From Gammaproteobacteria bacterium (GTDB lineage Bacteria; Pseudomonadota; Gammaproteobacteria; GCA-001735895), in the NCBI GenBank assembly GCA_029864065.1, contig JAOTUD010000063.1, forward strand, positions 1 through 9,223: a stretch of 9,223 bases of DNA, given 5' to 3'. Position numbers and translations under genes: made by a program. The notes under the pieces are model-generated. The model was not told the DNA's origin and ran no database searches. It saw only the letters and a list, made by a program, of their open reading frames with translations. Each line of letters begins with the position of its first letter. Within the stretch, counting starts at the first letter, position 1. Below are positions 1-5,570 of this stretch, piece after piece.

Positions 1-1329
1 CAGCGAGGTAATGAACTTGAGACCGCCCTGGACCTGGTAAAAGTCGATATCGGAGGCGAGGGCGGCATTGGCACCGCGCAGGCCGATATCGAAGCGCAGG
101 CCGTCGAACACGTTGATGAAATCGCTGCCCCAGGTCCGGCTCCAGCTAGCCCCGGGGATCAACAACGTGGTACTGCCGCTATCGTCGGCCGCGATAAAAT
201 CTTCCTGCTGGTACTCGAGCGACAGGGTTTCGCGCCAGGCACCGCGGCCATGGTTGAGGCTTACCCCGACCTTGCGCACGGTGCTTTCGCTGTCCTCGAA
301 CTCCTCGTTGATTTCGCCGACGCTGTATACGATCTGGTCGGTGCGCGGATTCAGCACCGGCACGCGGTAGTTGGCCAGCGCGCTGTAGCCGCGTTGCGAA
401 ATTCGAAGCTCGCTGTCGAACTTGTGTCCGCGCTTGTTCACCCGTGGCCTCTGCCAGCCGAAACTGGTGCGCGCGCCGGTATCGGTTCCGTAGCCCAGTC
501 CAAACTGGTAGCGATTGCGCTTACGCGAGGTTAGCGCAACCTCGATCGGAATCTCGTCGCTGTCGGGAGATGCCTTGCCCGGCGAAATCTCGACGCTCTG
601 AAAATATCCGCTGTCGTTGAGCCCTTGCTGGAAATCGAGCACCCGGCCGAGCGAATAGAAATCTCCCCTGGCGAACGGCACGTAGCGATTCACTAAATCC
701 GTGTTCAGCACATCCTGTTGCAGCAATACTTCGCCGAAGCGAAACCTGGGACCGCCCTCGTAATCGAGGTAAATGCGCGCCTCGTAGCGTTCGAGGTCGA
801 TTTCGATCCGGTGGTCGGCAAACCGGGCGAGAAAATAGCCGCGTTCCGCGGAAAGATTCGCCATGTCCGTCTTGAAATCCTCGTAGGCGAGATGACTGAA
901 GTTATCGCCCTGCCGCAACGGGTTTTCCGCGAGCAGGGTTTGAAAAGCGGGGTCCTCGGCCATCGGGGAGCTGACGCTGAAGTTCAACGTGCCGATTTTC
1001 AGCGCGGGTCCGGGATCGATATCGTAGCTTGCCAGCCATTCTCCGGATCCGGTTTTTTCCAGGCTCGAGTTTATCGTCGGACGATAAAAACCATACGGCT
1101 GCAGTGCCTGGGATATCTCGTCGTTTGCCTTTTTATGCAGGCGGCGCAGGCGCCCGTCGCTCATCAATGGGTTGCCTTTCTGCTGCTCGATACTGAGGTA
1201 CAGGCGCACGTTTTGCTCGAGCGTCACGTCGATGCCGTTAATGTCGACGCTGACCGCGGTTTGGGCGCGGACCGGGGTCGAAACAACCAGCGCCAGCAGG
1301 ATCAGCGCTACCCGGCAGCTTTTAAACAT
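1..1329 (-). CDS. tamA: TamA-like outer membrane assembly protein (partial, C-terminus beyond window)
   Basis: Reading the minus strand from ATG at 1329 gives 443 uninterrupted codons reaching the left edge, so the gene is cut at its 3' end; E. coli TamA has 577 residues, so roughly the last quarter is missing. Residues 1-22 are a clear signal peptide (basic MFKSCR, hydrophobic core LILLALVVS, cleavage after PVRA). Residues about 25-265 fit POTRA-type modules, with small glycine-ended repeats such as QPYGFYRPTI, SAERGYFLARF and LNDSGYFQSVEI. From about 270 (RYQFGLGYGTDTG, then SFGWQRPRVNKRGHKF) the pattern changes to alternating beta-barrel strands of the Omp85 superfamily. In the known family TamA sits in the outer membrane and works with TamB in envelope and outer-membrane assembly; tamB usually follows tamA and would lie outside this window. 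GGAAAG lies just upstream of the ATG. A BamA-like or other Omp85 protein is a less likely alternative, because the length and three-POTRA layout suit TamA. Confidence 0.88.
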   Translation of the reverse strand, partial: MFKSCRVALILLALVVSTPVRAQTAVSVDINGIDVTLEQNVRLYLSIEQQKGNPLMSDGRLRRLHKKANDEISQALQPYGFYRPTINSSLEKTGSGEWLASYDIDPGPALKIGTLNFSVSSPMAEDPAFQTLLAENPLRQGDNFSHLAYEDFKTDMANLSAERGYFLARFADHRIEIDLERYEARIYLDYEGGPRFRFGEVLLQQDVLNTDLVNRYVPFARGDFYSLGRVLDFQQGLNDSGYFQSVEISPGKASPDSDEIPIEVALTSRKRNRYQFGLGYGTDTGARTSFGWQRPRVNKRGHKFDSELRISQRGYSALANYRVPVLNPRTDQIVYSVGEINEEFEDSESTVRKVGVSLNHGRGAWRETLSLEYQQEDFIAADDSGSTTLLIPGASWSRTWGSDFINVFDGLRFDIGLRGANAALASDIDFYQVQGGLKFITSL

Positions 1330-1433
1330 CCCGCTTTCCAGCTATAAAAGACCCCGCCTCAGCCACCGCAATACCGGGCCTTGCGGCGTGCTGCCAGAGT
1401 CCTGTCGCAGGCGCGGGCGGATGGTTTGGAAAG

Positions 1434-1449
1434 AGTGCTCAAGTGCTCA
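1434..1449. repeat. Tandem duplication of AGTGCTCA upstream of tamA
   Basis: Two head-to-tail copies of AGTGCTCA stand at 1434-1441 and 1442-1449, about 105-120 bp upstream of the tamA start (reading TGAGCACT on the tamA strand). Perfect adjacent 8-mers can be a paired binding site for a regulator or a replication-slippage product. Nothing else in the window repeats this unit, as far as I can see. Confidence 0.6.
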
Positions 1450-1535
1450 AGGGAGGGTAAGGAGGTCGAAAACAGCATAATGAAATTCCGCTAACAGTTC
1501 CATTTTAATCATTGTCTCGGCCGCGTTACGAATGC

Positions 1536-1547
1536 CGCCGGCCGGCG
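1536..1547. repeat. 12-bp GC palindrome after the SDR gene
   Basis: CGCCGGCCGGCG is a perfect self-complementary sequence about 33 bp past the SDR stop codon on its strand. It could form a short hairpin at the 3' end of the ligase-SDR message, but no T-tract follows in either direction, so termination is only a guess. Confidence 0.4.
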
Positions 1548-1579
1548 ATATTTAGCTAGTTCAGTTACCCGTATTCAAA

Positions 1580-2341
1580 TTAGAACCTGAGACCGCCGTC
1601 GAGTTCCAGGATGCGTCCGCTGTAATAATCGTTTTCGATGATGAATTCGACCGCGTGCGCGAGTTCGTCGACCGCGCCGGTGCGCTGCAATGGAATCGAG
1701 TTGGCAATGCGCTCGTGCGCCTCGGGCTTCAACGATGCGACCATCTCGGTCTCGAAAACACCGGGCGCAATTGACGTGCTGCGGATACCGTAGCGCGCGA
1801 GTTCCAGGGCCCAGGTCGCGCTCAGCGCGGCAACTCCGGCCTTGGCGGCGGCATAGTTGGACTGGCCGATATTGCCGGCGCGGCTGATGCTCGAAATATT
1901 GATGATCACGCCGCCCTTGCCATTGCGGATCATGCTGGGCGCGGCCTCGCGGCCGCACAGGAAAACCCCGGTCAGGTTGATATCGATAACCTGCTGCCAC
2001 TGCTCCAGCGACATGCGGTCGACGATTTCGCCGTCCTTGACCTTGACCAGCATGCCGTCGCGCAGAATGCCGGCATTATTGACCAGCCCCGCGATCGGCC
2101 CGAGGTGCTCCTCGATCGATGCGAAGCAGCGCCGCACACTGGTTTCATCGGCAACGTCGCAGGTGAAAGCGTAGCCCTCGGCGCCGGCCTGCTTGCAGCC
2201 GGCCAGGGTTTCGTCGAGGCCCTCGGCGTTGACGTCTAGCAACGCCAGCCTGGCGCCACGGCGCGCCAGCATCAGGCTGATGGCTTCGCCGAGCCCCTGC
2301 GCGGCGCCGGTGATGACAAAGGTATTATTTTTGATTTGCAA
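1580..2341 (-). CDS. SDR-family NAD(P)-dependent oxidoreductase (FabG-like)
   Basis: A 253-residue classical short-chain dehydrogenase/reductase. Visible motifs are the nucleotide-binding TGAAQGLG (11-18), Asp36 at the end of strand beta2, which usually favours NAD(H) over NADP(H), CDVAD (61-65), NNAG (88-91), Asn122, the Ser150/Ser151 pair, and the catalytic Tyr163-x3-Lys167 (YAAAK). IAPGVFETEM near 192-201 matches the usual PG turn, and the C-terminus ends with the family's LDGG pattern. Family knowledge supports oxidation or reduction of a hydroxyl or keto group, for example on 3-hydroxyacyl-CoA; the exact substrate is not readable. The start codon is TTG, not ATG: it is preceded by GAAGGAAA at normal spacing, and the first in-frame ATG (residue 24) would remove the cofactor-binding motif. 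The start lies inside the end of the upstream ligase gene, giving a 17-bp overlap and probable translational coupling. Confidence 0.93.
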   Translation of the reverse strand: MQIKNNTFVITGAAQGLGEAISLMLARRGARLALLDVNAEGLDETLAGCKQAGAEGYAFTCDVADETSVRRCFASIEEHLGPIAGLVNNAGILRDGMLVKVKDGEIVDRMSLEQWQQVIDINLTGVFLCGREAAPSMIRNGKGGVIINISSISRAGNIGQSNYAAAKAGVAALSATWALELARYGIRSTSIAPGVFETEMVASLKPEAHERIANSIPLQRTGAVDELAHAVEFIIENDYYSGRILELDGGLRF

Positions 2342-3902
2342 GATAGTTTTCCTTCAGTTCGTTTTTAAGGACTTTGCCGGCAACGTTGCGCGGCATTTCG
2401 TTCACGATCATGACGTCGGCGACTTTCTGAAAACGCGCCTCGACGCGATCGTTGATCCATGCCCTGAGGTCGTCCGCGTTGATGACGTCGTCTCGTAACT
2501 GCACCGCGGCGACCGGGGTTTCTCCCCATTGCTCCGACGCGACGCCGAACACGGCAGCCTCGAGCACCTGCTCGTGCGCGCTCGCGACGGCTTCGATATC
2601 CTGCGGGTAAACGTTGACCCCGCCGGAAATAATCAATTCCTTCTTGCGCCCCGACAGGTAAAGGAATCCGTTGGCGTCAAGATAACCGAGGTCGCCGGTG
2701 AAAAGCCAGCCGTCGCGAAACGTTGCGCGCGTCAGCTCGGGCTGCCGGTAGTAGCCGGACGACAGGATCGGCCCGCGGCCGACGATTTCCCCGATTTTTC
2801 CGGTTTCGAGATCCTTGCCGTCGTCGTCGACGATGCGAATCTCGTAACAGGGCGGCGGGCAGCCGACCGAGCCCGACTGCCGGTCGAAGTCATCGCGATC
2901 GAGAATCGTCACGAAGCCCTCGGTGAGGCCGTAGAGCTCGTAAAAACGGCCTGGTGCAACCTCGTTGAAGGCCTGCTTGTAGTTTTGCGCCAGCGGTGCA
3001 CCGAGGGTAAGCACCATTTCCAGCGAGCGCATATTGCGTGACGTAAAGTTGGGGCTTTGCAACAGCGCGATGATCTGCGCCGGCACCATCATGATGTGGG
3101 TCACCTTTTCACGCCGTACGGTTTCGATCATCGCCTCGACTTCGAAATGCGGGTGCAGGATGTAACAGGCGCCGACAAAGAAACTCGGCATCAGCGTCAC
3201 GAAGGCGCCGTTGAATACGATCGAACCGGTGTGCAGCACCACGCTTTCGGGCGTCATGCGAAACGACGCCGCGAAATGGCTGCCGTAGTTGGCGCGCACC
3301 AGGTGGCTGTGCATGATGCCCTTGGGCATGCCGGTGGTGCCGCTAGAGTAGACGATATTGAACAGGTCATCCTGCTGCAGCTCGGGGTAGCGCGGCGGCC
3401 GGGCGGAACAGCCGGCGATAAATCGGGAGTAGCCGCCGTTGTCACCCCCGACGACGATATAGTTTTGCGATTCGATTCCCGATACCTCGTCGCGATGCGC
3501 TTCGAGCTCGTGCGCGAGTCCCGACGTCAGCAACAGCAGGCCGACGTCGGCATTGTTCAACAGGTTAACCAGCCCGGCCGCTTTCAACAGCGGGCTGAGC
3601 GGCACCAGCACGGCGCCGATCGAAACCGTGGCCCAGTAGATCACCAGCAATTCCAGGCTGTTGGGTAGCGCGCTCGCGACCTTGTCGTTTTTGCCGATGC
3701 CGCGCTGCTGCAGCGCATTGGCGACCTGGTTGACGCGCGCGCCGAACTGCGCCCAGGTCAGGCGCTGGTCGGCAAAAACGACCGCGCGGCGATCGCCGCG
3801 ATAACGCGCATGACGCGCGATCAGTTTTTCGAGTGTCGTCGGCAAGTCTTTATTCTCTACTGTCCCGCGTCCGATTTTAAGCGACCCGTCGGCGTATTTC
3901 AT
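2325..3902 (-). CDS. AMP-forming acyl-CoA synthetase / CoA ligase (ANL superfamily)
   Basis: A full-length 525-residue adenylate-forming enzyme of the acyl-CoA synthetase family. All core motifs are present: the P-loop YSSGTTGMPKG (185-195), YELYGLTEG (321-329), GWLFTGDLGYLD (398-409), the hinge SGRKKELIISGG (417-428) and the C-terminal PRNVAGKVLK (504-513) with the catalytic lysine at 510. Such enzymes convert a carboxylic acid and ATP to an acyl-adenylate and then to acyl-CoA in the cytoplasm. Medium- or long-chain fatty acids and alicyclic or aromatic acids are all possible; the substrate pocket cannot be read with confidence. The ATG at 3902 gives a normal N-terminus, although no good Shine-Dalgarno precedes it. 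The gene is the first of a two-gene unit with the overlapping SDR, so activated acid and redox step probably belong to one catabolic or modifying route. It is divergent from the flavin reductase at 3979. Confidence 0.94.
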   Translation of the reverse strand: MKYADGSLKIGRGTVENKDLPTTLEKLIARHARYRGDRRAVVFADQRLTWAQFGARVNQVANALQQRGIGKNDKVASALPNSLELLVIYWATVSIGAVLVPLSPLLKAAGLVNLLNNADVGLLLLTSGLAHELEAHRDEVSGIESQNYIVVGGDNGGYSRFIAGCSARPPRYPELQQDDLFNIVYSSGTTGMPKGIMHSHLVRANYGSHFAASFRMTPESVVLHTGSIVFNGAFVTLMPSFFVGACYILHPHFEVEAMIETVRREKVTHIMMVPAQIIALLQSPNFTSRNMRSLEMVLTLGAPLAQNYKQAFNEVAPGRFYELYGLTEGFVTILDRDDFDRQSGSVGCPPPCYEIRIVDDDGKDLETGKIGEIVGRGPILSSGYYRQPELTRATFRDGWLFTGDLGYLDANGFLYLSGRKKELIISGGVNVYPQDIEAVASAHEQVLEAAVFGVASEQWGETPVAAVQLRDDVINADDLRAWINDRVEARFQKVADVMIVNEMPRNVAGKVLKNELKENYLANQK

Positions 3903-3919
3903 CGGCTATTCGACAACGG

Positions 3920-3933
3920 TTGACATGCGTCAA
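3920..3933. promoter_or_regulatory. Perfect inverted repeat TTGAC-N4-GTCAA in divergent promoter region
   Basis: TTGACATGCGTCAA lies in the 76-bp gap between the divergent acyl-CoA ligase (start 3902, minus) and flavin reductase (start 3979, plus). The 5-bp arms match exactly around ATGC, a common layout for dimeric repressors such as TetR, MarR or GntR proteins. It also contains TTGACA, a perfect -35 hexamer for the plus strand, although no good -10 follows at the right distance. No regulator gene is in the window, so the binding protein is unknown. One site could control both transcription units. Confidence 0.45.
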
Positions 3934-3978
3934 TGCGATCGGCTGTGCAAGAATCAAAAATGGCCCATGGAGGCAGCC

Positions 3979-4590
3979 ATGACAGAAAAATCCAGGGTAC
4001 TCGTGATCAACGGATCATACCGCGACGACGGCATCACCGACCAGGCGGTAGCGATAGCGGTCGATGCGCTCGAGGAGCAGGGCGCGGAAGTCGAAGTTAT
4101 CAACCTGCGGGAACACCCGATCGAGTTTTGCCACAACTGCCGCGAGTGCACGCTGCAACCCGGGACGGCGCCCGGGGTGTGCGTAATCGACGACGGCATG
4201 AACGCGCTGATCGGCAAGATCGAGGCTGCGCAGGCCTATATCCTGGCCGCGCCGACCAATTTTGCGTCGGTCACGGCGATTTTCAAGCGTTTCATGGAGC
4301 GGCTGATACCCTATGGCTACTGGCCCTGGGAACAGCCTGCTCCGAAGTTCCGTAAATCCGGCCTGCCGCAAAAAAAGGCGCTGCTCATTTCGTCGAGCGC
4401 CGCACCCGGTATCCTTGGCAGGTTTATGTATGATTCCAGCAAGCAACTCAAGATGACGGCGCAGACGATCGGTGCAAAACCGGTCGGCACGCTGTTTACC
4501 GGCCTGATCAGCAAGGAAAAACACCAGCGGCTGCCGCGCAAGACGGTCGACCGGGCCCGGGAACTGGCTGCCCGGCTGATTGCCGCGTAA
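3979..4590 (+). CDS. Flavodoxin-fold NAD(P)H-dependent FMN reductase-like oxidoreductase
   Basis: A 203-residue protein of the NADPH-dependent FMN reductase/flavodoxin_2 type. It opens with a hydrophobic strand and phosphate-binding loop (VLVINGSYRDDGIT, 7-20) for FMN, and the APTNFASVTAIFKRFMERL segment (91-109) corresponds to the family's second flavin-contact and dimer helix. A cysteine cluster sits at 51-68: Cys51-x2-Cys54-x2-Cys57-x10-Cys68. This resembles the cysteine region of iron-sulfur flavoproteins and related reductases, but the last spacing is longer than the usual compact motif, so cluster binding is uncertain. The start at 3979 is chosen because GGAGG (3969-3973) lies five bases upstream; an in-frame ATG at 3925 would fall inside an inverted repeat and add residues unlike the family. 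The likely role is electron transfer or quinone/flavin reduction in the cytoplasm. It is divergent from the CoA-ligase/SDR pair and may serve the same pathway. Confidence 0.88.
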   Translation: MTEKSRVLVINGSYRDDGITDQAVAIAVDALEEQGAEVEVINLREHPIEFCHNCRECTLQPGTAPGVCVIDDGMNALIGKIEAAQAYILAAPTNFASVTAIFKRFMERLIPYGYWPWEQPAPKFRKSGLPQKKALLISSSAAPGILGRFMYDSSKQLKMTAQTIGAKPVGTLFTGLISKEKHQRLPRKTVDRARELAARLIAA

Positions 4591-4592
4591 AG

Positions 4593-4608
4593 TTCGCCAG
4601 GTGGCGAA
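4593..4608 (+). terminator. Hairpin just after the flavin reductase stop
   Basis: TTCGCCA and TGGCGAA are perfect complements separated by GG, three bases after the stop codon (a 6-bp stem with a 4-base loop is sterically more likely). The placement suits a transcript 3' end, but ACCCTTGCTG follows rather than a T-run, so it is at best a weak or Rho-assisted terminator or an RNA-stabilising hairpin. Confidence 0.3.
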
Positions 4609-4704
4609 ACCCTTGCTGTCCTCACCGCGATGCCGATAAAACAGTCGCGTTAAACCGGGTTGTTCACCTTGCCCATTGGTAACCGGTTCGGAACAACCGT
4701 CGAA

Positions 4705-4721
4705 GGCCCGGTTTTCGGGCC
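4705..4721. repeat. GC-rich hairpin GGCCCG-GTTTT-CGGGCC
   Basis: A perfect 6-bp stem with a 5-base loop stands about 115 bp past the flavin reductase gene. No T-tract follows on the plus strand (CGCCGCATTTG), so it does not look like a canonical intrinsic terminator, though it could help end read-through. Confidence 0.35.
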
Positions 4722-4814
4722 CGCCGCATTTGTGGTTATCTGTTTCGCCACCACTTCGGGGTCGGCGCCGGCAATCCATTACGGTAAATTTTTCTGCGTA
4801 ATGCTGAAATCGGC

Positions 4815-4842
4815 TTGAATGTGAACGTCGAAACTAGATAAT
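4815..4842 (+). promoter_or_regulatory. Possible sigma70-type promoter
   Basis: TTGAAT (4815-4820) and GATAAT (4837-4842) resemble -35 and -10 boxes with a 16-bp spacer. If used, the transcript would start near 4850 and give the membrane protein gene at 5115 a leader of about 265 bases. The match is based on sequence similarity alone. Confidence 0.3.
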
Positions 4843-4873
4843 GCGCACGCGCTCCGAGGCCGACTCAGGCAGT

Positions 4874-4889
4874 TGTGACGAAGGTCATA
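4874..4889. promoter_or_regulatory. CRP/Vfr-like binding site
   Basis: TGTGA-N6-TCATA matches the CRP consensus TGTGA-N6-TCACA in nine of ten key positions, with A-rich flank (TAAAA) on the right. It lies about 230 bp upstream of the gene at 5115, and a TATAAG hexamer at 4943-4948 sits roughly one class-I distance downstream. CRP-type regulators are common in gammaproteobacteria, but a site of this length also occurs by chance, so function is tentative. Confidence 0.35.
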
Positions 4890-4936
4890 AAACTGGAGCG
4901 TAAATAGTTCATTTTTCAACGGAATTCCGCAACGAA

Positions 4937-4956
4937 TCGGACTATAAGCAGTCCGA
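4937..4956. repeat. Inverted repeat TCGGACT-N6-AGTCCGA
   Basis: Seven-base perfect arms surround ATAAGC, and the left arm overlaps a TATAAG sequence that could act as a -10 box. A separate 10-bp palindrome, CGGAATTCCG, stands eight bases upstream at 4920-4929. The arrangement could be an operator over a promoter or a hairpin in a 5' leader. Confidence 0.4.
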
Positions 4957-5030
4957 AACCGGGCGATCTTCGTAGTAATCGGCGCACCGGTAATTCGAAA
5001 CGACGGGGGCGTCAACGGGTAGCGGAGACC

Positions 5031-5049
5031 TTGCCGTTTTGGCAAAACG
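5031..5049. repeat. Two mutually exclusive overlapping hairpins
   Basis: TTGCC-GTTTT-GGCAA (5031-5045) and CGTTTT-GGC-AAAACG (5035-5049) share bases, so an RNA could adopt one or the other but not both. It lies 66 bp before the predicted start of the small membrane protein. The stems are short and the alternative pairing may be accidental. Confidence 0.35.
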
Positions 5050-5114
5050 TCCGCACGGGTCTGCTTCAGCGGTGGACATTGCAAACCAGGCATAGAGTAT
5101 TGGAGTCGAAGAGA

Positions 5115-5489
5115 ATGTTGCGCAAAATCGAGGGCAGGGTTCGGACCTACAGGCCGATCAACGTCCGCAACGTCCAGTTTGAAATTCAGGGTAGCAACAA
5201 GGTCATCGACCTCTACCTCGACCAGCCGTGGGTGCTCAGAGACGGCGACCAGGTCGTCGTTGCCGGCGAAGACGACGGCCGTTCCGGAAAGTTCAACGGC
5301 TACGCCTACCGCAACGACTCCAGGGAGGTATTCGGCAAGACCGATCCCGGTATACTCGATGGCTATCTTTACATCGTCATGGGCCTGCTTTTCTCCTGGG
5401 CGATTTTTCCGTTGTTCACGCACGTTCCGGCGGGGCTGCGACGGCTCGCGTTCGGTCGCAAAGTCGACCAGGCCGCGGCGATGCTGTGA
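5115..5489 (+). CDS. Small membrane protein of unknown function
   Basis: I do not recognise a named family. The 124-residue product has a beta-rich soluble part (about 1-75), beginning MLRKIEGRVRTYRPINVRN and including LRDGDQVVVAGEDDG (41-55) and GYAYRND (62-68). This alternation of short strands and a GD turn is suggestive of a small OB-like or barrel domain. A single hydrophobic segment follows at about 84-104 (YLYIVMGLLFSWAIFPLF), then a basic tail (RRLAFGRK), which by the positive-inside rule would be cytoplasmic. ATG 5115 is chosen because GGAG lies nine bases upstream and the domain begins there; an in-frame TTG at 5031 would add a segment encoded by hairpin-forming DNA. It stands alone, with a long untranslated region before it, and converges with the lipoprotein gene. 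The opposite-strand frame over it (5423-4779) looks like an antisense artefact. Confidence 0.65.
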   Translation: MLRKIEGRVRTYRPINVRNVQFEIQGSNKVIDLYLDQPWVLRDGDQVVVAGEDDGRSGKFNGYAYRNDSREVFGKTDPGILDGYLYIVMGLLFSWAIFPLFTHVPAGLRRLAFGRKVDQAAAML

Positions 5490-5501
5490 TACTGTCCCGG
5501 C

Positions 5502-5515
5502 CGGCGGCTACGCCG
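5502..5515. terminator. Possible short terminator hairpin between convergent genes
   Basis: CGGCG-GCTA-CGCCG forms a 5-bp GC stem followed by TTATA, 13 bp after the small membrane protein stop and in the 81-bp gap before the converging lipoprotein gene. A second element, the palindrome GCCTCGAGGC, stands at 5526-5535. The placement fits a terminator, but the T-tract is poor. Confidence 0.3.
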
Positions 5516-5570
5516 TTATACATCGGCCTCGAGGCGATTCTGAATCATCTTGCACAGCGCAGGCGCGAAG

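Larger units (their letters stand above)
1330..1579. other. Non-coding gap between the SDR gene and tamA
   Basis: These 250 bp separate the SDR stop from the tamA start; both genes are on the minus strand, and the gap is long enough for tamA to have its own promoter. I see a tandem 8-bp repeat (1434-1449) and a 12-bp GC palindrome CGCCGGCCGGCG (1536-1547) shortly after the SDR stop. The palindrome is not followed by a T-run in the minus direction, so it is not a convincing intrinsic terminator. I found no clear sigma70 promoter. Confidence 0.5.
4591..5114. other. 524-bp non-coding region rich in inverted repeats
   Basis: I find no credible gene between the flavin reductase stop and the next start. 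Long frames here on the minus strand are mostly antisense to the flanking genes and have no family features. The stretch instead holds a cluster of short inverted repeats (4593-4608, 4705-4721, 4920-4929, 4937-4956, 5031-5049), a CRP-like site (4874-4889) and a sigma70-like promoter (4815-4842). It may therefore be a long regulated leader for the gene at 5115 or hide a small RNA; neither is proven. Confidence 0.5.

Noticed and set aside
718..1347. Long plus-strand open frame of 209 codons
   Set aside because: It is antisense to the tamA-like gene, whose signal peptide, POTRA and barrel patterns are clear; the plus-strand translation has no family features.
3057..3668. Long plus-strand open frame of 203 codons
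   Set aside because: It lies wholly antisense to the CoA ligase core and is rich in Arg, His, Asp and Gln as expected for a shadow frame in GC-rich DNA.
3925..3978. Upstream ATG extension of the flavin reductase
   Set aside because: The extra 18 residues are unlike the family, the ATG lies inside an inverted repeat, and GGAGG stands at the right distance before ATG 3979.
4015..4779. Minus-strand open frame of 254 codons
   Set aside because: Mostly antisense to the flavin reductase, with arginine-rich, low-complexity translation and no recognisable motif.
4779..5423. Minus-strand open frame of 214 codons
   Set aside because: It overlaps the plus-strand membrane protein, whose hydrophobic segment and beta pattern are more protein-like; the minus product shows no domain or signal.
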